64,000 nucleotides of DNA from Marsupella aquatica (Eukaryota > Marchantiophyta), in the NCBI GenBank assembly GCA_973895155.1, contig OZ316896.1, forward strand, positions 19,592,001 to 19,656,000. Reading direction: 5' to 3'. Both the position numbers and the translations under genes were made by a program. Below are positions 10,533-21,246 of this stretch, in pieces (within the stretch, counting starts at the first letter, position 1; each line of letters begins with the position of its first letter). Under the pieces are notes generated by a model. The model was not told the origin of the DNA. It saw nothing but the letters and a program-made list of their open reading frames with translations, and did not search any database.

Positions 10533-12093
10533 CGCTCGCAAATCCCTAAATCTCTCTCTCTGAGCGGCGAAAATGTCTCTCAACTTCGGATGCCTCGAAA
10601 TGAAACACTTCACTGGGCAATAAATAGCAAAACAGTGTGGGGCCCCACGAAATGATGAATTCTACGAAGGTTACACAATCTGTCATCCTTCCTGTCTCTC
10701 CTCGCTGCTCCACTGCTTCCCACCGCTCACACGCCTGGGCTCCTTTCTATCGAGAGATAATCGTACTGTACATCGTAATTGTTACGGTGTTCCCTTTTTC
10801 GCCACGGTGAACTGTCACCACAATGTGGGAAACGTTTGCTCCATGAAGGTTTCAAAGACCATTAGACCAACCTTGTGGTCCCGAGTTTAGGTCTCCATAA
10901 TGTGGGAAATGTGTGCTCCATGAAGGTTTCAAAGACCAACCTTGTGGTCCCGAGTTTAGGTGTCCATAACTGCACATCAAAATATTACATATATAGTGTA
11001 CTACATCTCTCCATACCATGATAAATCTAGTTGTTATTATTTTTAAATGAATGAGTGTATCACATTCATAACTGCACATCAAAATATGACATATATAGTG
11101 TACTACATCTCTCCATACCATGATAAACCTGGTTTTTTTTAAGTGAATGAGTGTACCACATTTTGGTGGTCCATTGGAATTTGAGGCCCATAACTTGATG
11201 ATTATGAGTAGTAAATAATTAGTATTTTTGCACCAGCAAGGCAGTTGGAGGAGGTGATTGTTCTTAATATACACTGACCCAACTTCTAGTTCTTAAAGTT
11301 AAACTAAAATTGAAAGGAAACCAATCTTACCTGATAGTGAAGGTGACAAACCTGTTATTGTCTGCTGACTATTATGCACAGAAGGTGGAGACATGCGGGT
11401 GTAGGTCTTTGCACTCCGAATGCTACATACAGTGTGCGGATCCACATAATTGCAGAGTTTGCTCATCCCAACAAGTAGAGCCCAATGGAATAGATTTCAT
11501 TCTGTCAACTGAGGTTATGAGTTCAAGCTTCATAAGTTGGCCAACTTTGCACAAACCCTCATTCCAAAGTGGGCTCCACCAAAGCCCTTTACACACAAAG
11601 ATTTGACACTCTAAAAAAGAGGTATGGGTTACCTGTAGCTTTCATTATAAAGTGCATTGGTTCAGAAAGGGTTTGAGCTCCACAAAAGGTGGTAAGTGCT
11701 CTGCCTTTTATGGTGAGACATTGTTCATCAGAGGACAAGAATGAGGAGCAGTGAGGGAAGGAATGGGACTTTCATATGGGCAGGTGTGGTTACATGGAAA
11801 TGGGCAGGCGGGCAATATCTCAGAGTAGGACCCAAGGGTTCATAATAGATAAGTCTTCCAGAGACTCTCTCCTGGAGTGAGTCCCTGAAACCCAGTTCGT
11901 CACCTTGCATTTCAGTTTCCTAGGTTGAGTTTCTCACTTGATTTTCTGAGGGTTATGATCTAAACTTAAAAAATGAGTTTCTCACTTGATTTACTCAGGG
12001 TTATGGTCAAAACTAAAAAATACTCCAATTCTCAGGACAACCATGGTGGTCCACGTGAGAATCGAGTTTTATATCCAAAAGTGATGAAAACTA
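10533..12093. other. spacer with two local tandem duplications, likely CDC26 5' region at the left
   Basis: No supported gene. The first few hundred bases next to 10533 should hold the CDC26-TTM3 leader and promoter. GAGAGA-type sequence (minus strand) lies at 10551-10561. Two tandem duplications follow, listed separately. A 48-bp near-repeat with TGAGTTTCTCACTTGATTT lies near 11924-12020. Confidence 0.5.
10821..11165 (+). repeat. two adjacent local tandem duplications
   Basis: The block AATGTGGGAAA...TGCTCCATGAAGGTTTCAAAG...GTGGTCCCGAGTTTAGGT occurs at about 10821-10890 and again at 10898-10962. Immediately after, a second block containing AACTGCACATCAAAATAT and GTGTACTACATCTCTCC occurs at about 10969-11065 and 11070-11165. 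Both pairs are close to identical by eye. Confidence 0.8.
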
Positions 12094-12576
12094 CACTGTT
12101 TACCATAATTAGTATCATAACTTATTTAGTCTCCTTGCATAAATAGTCTCACACACACTATTAAGGGTGTGAGGACAAAGCTCCAAAAAATATAAAAACT
12201 AAGTTCCTTATTAATCTCCTATACATTAATAAAAATTATCACTACAGTACACTTTTTAAGACAACATTTTTTGTTTTCATGTGAGAGTATAAAGGAATGT
12301 TTCTTTGCAAACTGATGGATGACTTTTACAAAACCAGGGTCAAACTTAGGACCAAACTATAGGCCCCACTAGTCCACCAAACCTAATACACTCCCAACCA
12401 CAACTTTGCCTAAATTTCTGCCAAACTTCTGCCCTACACTCCCCTCTACCATCCCAACCCTTGGCCGGCCCTATCCGTGACCTAAACACTTCGCAAAACT
12501 TGTTTACCAATCTCATAACATTCTCGCCAAATTTCGGTGTGTTTTCTCAAGTTTTCGCATCACGGCATTCTCCACC

Positions 12577-14202
12577 ATGGATTTCCATTCTGCATCGCCT
12601 CTAATATCTGCATTTGCTCGATCTCGACTTAGAGTGAGGAACATAGGGAGGACTGGAGAGCTTGTCAAAGATGTTCCAGAAAACTCATTACCTGAAGCTC
12701 TTTCTCTAGATCAATCAGTTGCACGTACAGAAGCTGTCCAGACAAAGCATAAGAGAGCACCTCAGTGCGTCGTGACCATGCAAGATCGTAAGAAGGTAGT
12801 TTTGTGGATGAGGCAAGATAGAGAGGCGAATGGCCAAGCTGGACTGTGTTCAAGGACTGTTAAGGAGTTCACAGCGTTATTTCGAGGTAGTGAGAATGCA
12901 AATCTCAAGAAGGCTGCAGATTGGTGGAAGAATCAAGCAATTTGGTTGCAAATCAACAAAGAGACAGACATATCCATCAATGTTTGTCAAGATGGAATCA
13001 TTCGAAAGATGTTGCGGAAGGCAAGAGAAGGTTGAGGCAGGAAGACAGAGGATTGGGTTACGTGGTTGTACCAGTCTACGGTGGACGAGTTCAATCGATT
13101 ACGAAAGGCAGGAGTGAAATTTTCACCGAAGCTTTTGCAGCAGTTGGCAAAGCAAGTGCTTGACGAATCAACTCATCCGCAATTCTCTTCAACATTTCTG
13201 TCAAGAGGAATTCCTATCTCAGAAAAGATTAGACTTCGCTGGATTCAGAGATTTATGGGGAAGTGCAACATTGTTGGCAGGGCACAAACAGGGAAACGGA
13301 TGGTGAGTGCAGAGAAGCAAGAGCACATAGATAAAGAGATCGCTTTCCATTTGGGACAACTCAAGAGAGAGTTTGAAGCAGGGACCCTGAATGAAGACCT
13401 TGTTGAAAATGTTGACAAAACTCATTTCGTTGTCAACATTGACAATGGCAAGACACTGGGATATCGTGGTGATGACAATGTCAAGTATGCAAATGTAGTT
13501 TCTGGTGGGCAAGGCATGACCATGATCGTACATCTCACTGGAGGGTCTCGATCTATCATAGAGGTTCCTATGATTGTTTTCCAGAATGATCGTTGCTCTT
13601 ATCCTATTAGGAATGTGGAGGATACAATTCCTGGTGTTGCTTACAGATCTGCAAAGAATGGTTTCGTGACGAGAGCTGTCTGGAATCAATGGTTGAATGA
13701 ACTGCGCTGCCAAGTCACCAATCTTCAAGGTGGGCAAACAAGAGTGATTTTTGTCGACAATTTCAAGGGCCATGACTATACAGAAGCGTCTTTCACCACG
13801 TTGCAGAGATTGAATGCTACCATACGCAACTTACCTCCATGCTCCACTGATAAGACGCAACCTTGTGATTCATTTGTGATCTCCAAGATCAAGGATGCGT
13901 GGACAGATGCCTGGGAGAAGCACAAGTTGAAGACGATCATGAGTGGAAATGGATTTCAAAATTCTGGTCGAAACAGTGGGCAGAATTCTGGAGCAGTGAA
14001 GAATCCTGGCAAACGATTTTTCTTAAAGCTTGCTGCAGCATCTGTACTGAAGGTCAATCAACAACGAGACAAGCACACTGGTATAACATATGCAAGGAAG
14101 GCTATGATTCGTTGTGGTCTTTCCCTTGATATCAATGGAGTGTGGCATGAACAGCAATTGAATCCAGATCTTCAAAATTTGATTAGGAGGACATGTACCT
14201 GA
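12577..14202 (+). pseudogene. DDE_1-type pogo transposase with one in-frame stop
   Basis: A single frame runs 12577-14202, about 541 residues, interrupted once by TGA at 13033-13035. The N-terminal part (VVTMQDRKKVVLWMRQDRE and following) looks like a helix-turn-helix DNA-binding region. The catalytic domain shows the three acidic positions of pogo transposases: NVDKTHF near 13410, IFVDNFKGH near 13750, and STDKTQPCD near 13850, giving a DDD-type triad. The stop could derive from a CGA arginine codon by a single C-to-T change at a CpG, as expected for a methylated, silenced element. Otherwise the frame is intact, which suggests recent activity. A short intron removing the stop cannot be excluded. 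Confidence 0.85.
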
Positions 14203-14429
14203 TCTGGATTCATTTTGAAGGCACACCTGTGCATTCTATGGGACATGTACCTGATCAAGATAAAGAGATTGACATTGTTCCTGTAATTCCACCACAGATT
14301 AGCAGTACTGATTCTGATTCAGAAGAGGAACCGCCTGTGGATTCTGAGTCTTCAGAAGACAATGATTTCGGATCACAAGATGATGAATCTGGACATGACA
14401 ATTTTGGATCTGGAAATGGATTGGATTAG
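14193..14429 (+). pseudogene. acidic C-terminal tail of the transposase, shifted frame
   Basis: The frame from 14193 to 14429 encodes an Asp/Glu/Ser-rich tail (SSTDSDSEEEPPV...ESSEDNDFGSQDDE), typical of pogo/Tigger transposase C-termini, but it is out of frame with the catalytic part. The 16-bp word GGACATGTACCTGATC occurs at 14189-14204 and again at 14241-14256. The 52-bp offset between them is not a multiple of three. A 52-bp duplication or insertion would explain the shift. Confidence 0.55.
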
Positions 14430-14799
14430 ACTTAAATTACAGGAGTATGAGTAGGGAGTTTAGTCAATTGTCATAGTATGAGTTTAGTCAATTGTCATAG
14501 TATGATTTTGATTGTATTCTTAACCTGATTTTAATAAATAATGTTTTATTTTATATGCCCTTGCAAATACATCTTACTAGCTGAAAAAATTCATAAATTA
14601 CACACATTAATTGAGTATTCATCACACACTATTTGTGGGTCACCAAAAATAATCTCCCTTATTTTAATTTAGAATAACATGTATTTACTCTCACTTCTTA
14701 TATAGTCTCACACACATTAATTATGGTGATATCCTTCAAAATCCTTTGTTCGTAAATATTGTGTGTGATACTAATTACGGTAATCAGTATATATCACAG

Positions 14800-14930
14800 C
14801 TCGTTTTCTCCGAAGCCTCGTTTGAAAAGAAAACAAAGGGAGAATATGCCTAAAGAGGTGATAAGAGGGCATCAATTTTAAATCACAGCTCGTTTTCTCC
14901 AAAGCCTCGTTTGAAAAGAAAACAAGAAAC
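14800..14930 (+). repeat. short direct duplication just outside the transposon
   Basis: CACAGCTCGTTTTCTCC followed by AAGCCTCGTTTGAAAAGAAAACAA occurs at about 14796-14836 and again at about 14884-14924, with one or two differences. It begins a few bases beyond the right target duplication of the transposon. Confidence 0.8.
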
Positions 14931-15326
14931 GCCACCAAAGCCTCGTTGTGGTCGTTGTGGTTGACCCAGTTAGCGAATTTCTCGATATTTCCAGAGCACT
15001 TTGCTTTCAGTAAATTCATTCTCCTTACAAATATAATAACATTTCTTGAGTGACGCTCTCCAAGAGTGGCAGCCATCACCCCTTTATCAATCTCTGCAAT
15101 GAGGGCCTCATCAGTTAAGCCATTGTCGATTCATGCCGCAGAAGTGAACGAGTGAGGGGCACGAATGAGGAATGAGGCACGAATCAGGGTACAATTTGAT
15201 GTGAGGCAGATCCGATCGGAAGCTGACGACGTATTTCAAGCGGTCCATAGCAGATTGTTCTGTGGCAAAGTGAGTTTGATTGTACTCTCCCAACTGGGCG
15301 ATGCCACTGACCGAAATCCCTAGCAG

Positions 15327-16110
15327 TGGCAGAGTAAACGAGACAGACAGACAGAACGGCACACTGAGTGACCAGGATTGCCACCATTGGCACTAGTGGG
15401 AGGCAGACAGACAGACAGAACGGCCTACTGAGTGACCAGAATTGCCACCATTGCCCAGGAGTGGGAGGCAGACAGACAGAATGGCTTACTGAGTGACCAG
15501 AATTGCCACATTGGCACGAGTGGGAGGCAGACAGACAGAATGGCCTACTGAGTGAGCACAACTGCCACCATTGCCCAAGAGTGGGAGGCAGACAGACAGA
15601 ATGGCCTACTGAGTTACCAGAATTGCCACCATTGCCAGGAGTGGGAGGCAGACAGACAGACAGAATGGCCCACTGACCATTGGCTGAGAGGCAGATAGGA
15701 AGCTGAAGAAATCAAATTCAAGCGATCTAGAGCGGAATGATGCTGTAGATTGCGTGATTGTACTCTAGCAGCTAGGTCATGGCCCTGACCAAAAAGTGGA
15801 GGCAGACAGAATGACCCACTGAGTGACCAAAATTGCTAGCATTGGCAGAGGTGGGACTGTGGGAGGCGGACAGAATGATCTGCTGACAAAGATTATTGCC
15901 AGTCTTTGGAGGGGATGCATGGACCCCTAAAACCGAAACGGGCAGCATTGGCATGGGTAGGAGGAAGAAGAGTGGAAGACAGAATGATTGGGAGAGTCAG
16001 ACGACGAAACACGGTAATTTAATGAAGCGATCTGATGGGAGGCAGACAGAATGACCCACCGACCGAAATTGGATTTGGCAGCATTGGCATGAGTGGGAAG
16101 ATGAAGACAG
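15327..16110 (+). repeat. 60-64-bp tandem array with CAGA microsatellite cores
   Basis: At least five copies of a 60-64-bp unit start at about 15364, 15428, 15489, 15548 and 15609. Each contains CTGAGTGACCAGAATTGCCA and a GTGGGAGGCAGACAGACAGA core. Degenerate, more widely spaced copies continue to about 16110, ending some 75 bp before the start codon of the beta-lactamase-like gene. Confidence 0.9.
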
Positions 16111-16184
16111 AATGATTGATGAGAGTAGTCAGAAGTACAGTACTTGAGGCGATCTGAGGCAGATATTACCGTACTTGTGCTACG

Positions 16185-18742
16185 ATGAGTATCATTAAGC
16201 AGGCTGTCGCTCTCTTGTACATGTTGTCCGTTTTGCTTGTAGGCGCGATCCTTTCTGGGTCGTTCTCGTCGGCGTCAGCGCAAGAGTGCCCAGTACTCTT
16301 CTCACCAACTGCGGTGGCTCCGTCTCAAGCTTACGACTACACTTCCCCAGCCTTTGAAAGCCTTTTCAGCTCTCTTCAGAGCATGATCAAGAGCTACATC
16401 ACGCAGCATCAAATTCCGTCTTATGCGGTCGCCGTCGTACACGAGGGCCGAACAATCTTGTCCTCTGGACTCACCAGAACGCCGTTCCGCATTGCCTCCA
16501 TCACGAAGACGTTTACGGCGCTGGGGGCGCTCATTCTGAGAGAGCAGGGACGGCTCTCGCTGGACGATCCGGTCAAGACGTTTCTCCCGAGTTTCTCCAT
16601 CATCAATCCGTTCGACGGACAGCAGCATGACACCACTCTGCGAGAGCTCATGGGGCACGCGGCAGGGTTTCCTATGCAGCTCTGCCCAGAGTTTCAGTTG
16701 GCTTGCACGAACAATGAGACGGAGATCTTGGAGCAGATTTCGGGAATGCAGCTGGTTTCTCCACCGTGGAGTCAGTTTCCGGCCTACTCCAATTTGGGGT
16801 TTGCTCTCCTGGGACGCGCCTGGGAGAAGGCCACCGATCCTCCTGTGTCCTGGGAGGACTTCGTGACGGATAACATCCTGAAGCCTTTGAGAATGACCAG
16901 CTCAGGGGTCAATGTGACTGGCGTTCAGCTTGCTCCCAATAGTCATCCATGGGCGTTGCAGGATATTGGCTGGAGTGCACCCGCCGGACAAATGTGAGTA
17001 CCGTTGGGATGAATGCCGGCTACTACATTTTATTGCTTCTGTCCACATAAAGCTCACAAATTTCCAACCAGGTTCTTTACCCTCCTCGATTTGCATATCC
17101 TAAATGTCAATTGAGCGGCTAGTTATAAAGTGAGTGCAATTGAAGAGTCCAGTAAGAACGATTGTTGGGTGTGAAAGTTTCAAAAATTGGAAGTGACGTC
17201 GCTAGTAAACAAGGGAAGCATGCTGTCAACGAACTAGATTTGGTACAGGTGGTTCAGTCGGACACGATGTAGCTAGTTCTCAACGATGGGAGCTATTGAT
17301 TTTGTTGTAACCGACCTCCAGCCTGCCAATCTTACGGGGTATGCATCCACAATGTCAATTGAGCTGATTGCTAAATGGTGAATATAGGAGCTCATAACAA
17401 ACAGTTCTTGTGAATTGTTAAATTGGAAGTGACGTGTTAGAAGAGGACTTTGTCCTCGGATAGGAAGTAGGTCTCATGAAATGCAGCTGTTTGTAAACGA
17501 TCAGAATTCGAATAGGTGGTTCAGTTTAAATGGTTTATGATGTACTAGAAGCGACTCCTTCACATAACCAATGAAATCATCTCTGATAAAAATCCCAGAA
17601 TCAAAAGCAATGGTGCAGTCTAATGAGATTGAGCACGTCGAAATTTATTGCAAGAAGTCCAAAGGAATAAGTCTGTAAGGCCAAAAGCAACGCATGATAC
17701 TTTATTGGGTAATAGACTTTGGATTTCAGTTGACAAAGGAGTGAAAACTATAAGCTAATGCCACTCTTTGGCGTGATGATAATCTGTCAGAATATTTTTC
17801 TAAATGCACGCAAGTTTCTCAGAAGAATGGCACACTGGCCAGTGCCTCAAGATTTGTTTACTGAGTGAGGACTTTTGCTTTGAATCCATCTCCAGGTATT
17901 CTACCGCAGAGGACCTCGCCAAGTACCTGGCGTTTCTATTGACAACTGAGCCTCGGCTCGTCACGGTACACTCCCTACGGGAATGGACGAGTACCGCCTC
18001 CATTTTCGCGGATGGCAAGGGAGGCTATTCGTTCCCCTGGGAGCTTAAGAAGCTTCACGAGAAATCCCTCGACTTTCTCTTCACGAAAGGGGGTAGCATT
18101 AACGGGTATGTTTCCCACTTGGGCTTTGACCTATCCACACGTCTTGGAGTCGTAGTGCTGGCTGTCCTCGAAGGTGGCAGCTCAGGATCACCAGATGAGT
18201 TAGCTGGCAACATTATGCGAACTCTAATTCCAGCAGTGCAGTCCATAAACCAAGATATGATTGCAGATGTCTACGCTGGAGTCTACACCTGCCCTGCCTC
18301 TAAACCCTTCGCTACTCCCAACTGGGATTTCAAAGTTCAGGTCAGGGACGGCATCATCAATGTCTCTGTCTCTCCAACTGTAGGCCTTTTGGCGGATGTG
18401 AGAATCGATGTGCTCAATGGTGGGATACCGGTCACTTCTACTGGAACCTGGGCTCTTCTTCTAAAAAATGAAACAGAGAATTCGTTCTGGTTTGGCGATG
18501 GCTCTTCGTGCTATGGGATCGTGGGTGCTGTGGGTGCGGGTCCAGATCTTAAGCATCCGAATACTCCAGGGAGCTTCTACTCTAACGTGATTGTTTTTGA
18601 TCCGGTGAAGGGTTCCCTCCACTGGCCTGCTGGAGGTGGCCATTGCTATAAAGCTGGATTTGAGCCCTCAGAGCGCCCTTCACGCACCCGTTCTTTCCTC
18701 AGGGCCATCTTTTCGTTCTTCATGTTTTTCTTTGCATTCTAG
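16185..18742 (+). CDS. secreted class C beta-lactamase-like serine hydrolase
   Basis: Two exons, 16185-16993 and 17896-18742, join within an ATG codon (CAAAT/GTGAGT ... CCAG/GTATTC), giving a 551-residue protein. Residues 1-32 form a signal peptide (hydrophobic LLYMLSVLLVGAIL, then SASAQ). Catalytic motifs of the family are in order: SxxK at 105-108 (SITK), YxN at 201-203 (YSN) and H-L-G at 344-346, the equivalent of KTG. The joined sequence APAGQMYSTAEDLAKYL is a family hallmark and confirms the splice. A C-terminal extension of about 180 residues ends in a Phe-rich hydrophobic tail, perhaps a GPI signal or membrane anchor. Members in eukaryotes are peptidases or esterases of mostly unknown substrate, and the substrate cannot be read from this sequence. 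A repeat array lies directly upstream. Confidence 0.9.
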
Positions 18743-20115
18743 GCCCAACACAGAGGGCAAACTCTGGAGACACCATTCTGAAGTGAATTTGATAGTCGTC
18801 CGACATGCAAACACTTGTACGAGGTGTTTTAGAGTGCCTTTCGTGAGCGAGTGTGGCCATGTACTGAAAATTCGTGAATAGGCCAAAACTATCATCAGGT
18901 GGACTCAGTTTTTTCATGCTTGGAGACAGCTTTTCAGCATGAAGAAAAACACAGATGCCGGGTTTCCAAAAATGTTAGGGCCTACTCCCATGTCAGGGGA
19001 ATTAGATATCAGTGACGGGAAGAATAGTTGAGCTCAGCTATTATTGACATTTTGGTCAAGTAGCAGAGGAAACGATTATTCATCAGAGTTCTATAACTCA
19101 GCTTTAGAGTCTCAATCAGTGATGTACAGTAACTCGAAATTTATCATCGTCTTCGAGGCTCTCTTTACTCTACATCCCATGCCCCAATTGGGGCCTGTGG
19201 AGTAAACTATAGCTTCATTTTTTATCCATTTCTCATACAGAAAAAGCGTAGGTCTGTCTCTGTACAAGTACGTTTGGTCAAGTTCCGTGTTAGCACATTT
19301 GTGTTAAGTTTTCTTTGCGCTAAAAGAAAGGCTTGATTCTATGTACTTGACTTCCAGACTTGGAAGTAAATGCAATTCTAAGTCAAATTGACAAGAGAAT
19401 TTTAGTCTGGGCAGAGTCAAACTGGCTAGTGGAAAGCAGAAAAACCTAGCCAAGTTTAGACAATAGGGGCAGATACTTTTTAAAGAGGTAGAATGTGGCA
19501 AATTTCCATGATTAAAAAAGATGCTGGTATTCCAGCTAGTTCTTGCAAAACTCTGACAAGGGTTGAGTTTGGGAAGTCCGGCATGGCCAGGAAGTAGGGC
19601 AGGAGGCAGCATATTTTTTCCAGGGTTTTCTTTATTAGTGTCAGCCTATGTGAAGGAGAAGATGCTAGGAATATTCTACATCAGATTTTCTGGAATTCTT
19701 TTCTGACTCTTAGATCTCTCTACATTTATGGCTATGTGAAGGAGAAGATGCTAGGAATATTCTACATCTGGGATTCTTTTCTGACCCTTAGATCTCTCTA
19801 GATTTAAGGATGGCTGCTACATTCTGGTGAATAGGGTCTGTGGTTAGATGGGAATCTATCTAGTAGGACACGTCAAAGCAAGCTCATAATTGAGTTAGAA
19901 CCAATGACATAAATTGCTTTTATGACCAGCTCAAAATCATCACGGGATACCTTAATGCCAAAACAAAATAACTATGGGATACCTTCCAAGGTGTCCTATA
20001 AGGATCAGACATTCAAAACGTGAACTCCCCCATGGATGAGTTGTCATTTTGGGGCTAATTAATCATATCCATAAGACCTTGATTATTTGCTTGGACATGC
20101 CCTAATGGGAGTGAA
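18743..20115. other. spacer
   Basis: No supported gene. A duplication of CTATGTGAAGGAGAAGATGC and its downstream flank lies at about 19648 and 19731. Weak copies of the repeat unit of the next array begin near 20130. Confidence 0.5.
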
Positions 20116-20880
20116 ACGTTAGCAAGTTTTTGCCAAAAGTGGCAAAAGTTTTTTGGCTAGAATTTTCTGGAGAGGTGGAATTTAGTCAATTTTGCCCAAA
20201 GTGGCCAAGCTCTTTGGCAAATTTGGTTTTTGGAGTGGTGCAATCTAACAAATTATGCCAGAAGTGGCGAAAGGTTTTTTGGGATAGTTTTTGAAGAGAT
20301 GCCTTCCAAATTTTTGCCAAAAGTGGCCTAAGCTTCTTGATGCAGTTTTTTCCCTTTTCTTGAGGAAGAAGACTTAGTAGACACTCCCCACCCCATTAGG
20401 GACATAACTTAATTGAAAGATTTTTTGAGAGGTGCAATCTAGCCAATTTTGCCAAAAGTGACAAAAGTTTGTTGTAGAGGTGAAATGTAGCGAACCAAAA
20501 GTTGTTTTTCTGAGAGGTGCCATCTAGCGAATTTTCCCCAAAAGTGGCCAAAGTTTTTTGGCGATAGTTTGTTTGAGAGGTGCCATCTAGCGAATTCTCT
20601 CCAAAACTGACCAAAGTTTTTTGGCGATACTTTGCTTAAAAGAGGTGGCATCTAGCGAATTCTCGCCAAGAGTGGTGAAAGTATTTTGGCGATAGTTTGT
20701 TTGAGAGGTGGCATCCAGCGAATTCTCGCCAAAAGTGGGCGAAAGTATTTTGGCAATAGTTCGTTTTGAGAGGTGTAATCTAGTGAATTTCGCCAATTTT
20801 TTGGCGAAAGGTTTTGGAGAGTTGTAATGTAGCGAATTTCCCCAAAAGTGGCAAAAGGTTTTGGAGAGGTGTAAGCCGCT
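20116..20880 (+). repeat. about 60-bp tandem array upstream of CDC16
   Basis: A dozen or so diverged head-to-tail units share the order GAGAGGTG, CATCTAGCGAATTC, GCCAAAAGTGG, then TTTTTTGGCGATAG. Spacing is about 55-65 bp. Units are most alike between 20500 and 20760 and decay on both sides. Minus-strand frames across it give repetitive low-complexity translations that are not genes. Confidence 0.9.
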
Positions 20881-21150
20881 GTAGCGAATTTGCGAGGAAA
20901 GAAATACGGTGGCAGGAGGGCACACAAGAGCTTCTCATGTGAGGTGGGTGGGTTGCCTACGAGAGAGAGAGAGAGATTTGGCGAAAGTTTTTGGAGAGGT
21001 AATCTAGCGAATTTCCCCAAAAGTGGCGAAAGGTTTTGGAGAGGTGTAATCCGCTGTAGCGAATTTTGGCGACGAAAGGCAGGAGGGCACACAAGAGCTT
21101 CTCATGTGAGCTGGGTGGGTTGCCTACGAGAGAGAGAGAGTGAGAGGAGA
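20826..21150 (+). repeat. about 167-bp duplication in the CDC16 5' region, ending in GA repeats
   Basis: Two copies offset by about 167 bp contain GTAGCGAATTTCCCCAAAAG, CAGGAGGGCACACAAGAGCT (20913 and 21080) and GCCTACGAGAGAGAGAGA. The second copy ends in a GA-rich run at about 21127-21160, roughly 90 bp upstream of the CDC16 ATG. This GA-rich run may be part of the promoter or leader. The duplication doubles it. Confidence 0.8.
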
Positions 21151-21246
21151 GAGAGGGAGCGAGTCAACAGTTAGTGGGCGAAGGCGGGAACACGACTTCT
21201 CTCCCATTCCGAATCCATTCTCATCATAATAACAGCAGCAACGATA

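Larger units (their letters stand above)
12094..14789 (+). mobile_element. pogo/Tigger-like (Tc1/mariner superfamily) DNA transposon
   Basis: Both ends are visible. The left terminal inverted repeat is at 12094-12117 (CACTGTTTACCATAATTAGT...) and the right one at 14766-14789, whose reverse complement reads TACTGATTACCGTAATTAGT.... They match at 20 of 24 positions or better by eye. The element is flanked by TA on each side (12092-12093 and 14790-14791), the target duplication of Tc1/mariner elements. Total length is about 2.7 kb. It carries one transposase frame in the + direction. A subterminal copy of the inverted-repeat motif (ACCATAATTAATGTGTGTGAG on the minus strand, about 14703-14727) lies inside the right end. 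Ends, target site and transposase all agree. Confidence 0.92.

Noticed and set aside
20396-21092. Several minus-strand frames with repeating FGENSLDGTSQ-like motifs
   Set aside because: They translate the 60-bp array upstream of CDC16. No conserved domain, and the frames move with unit-length changes.
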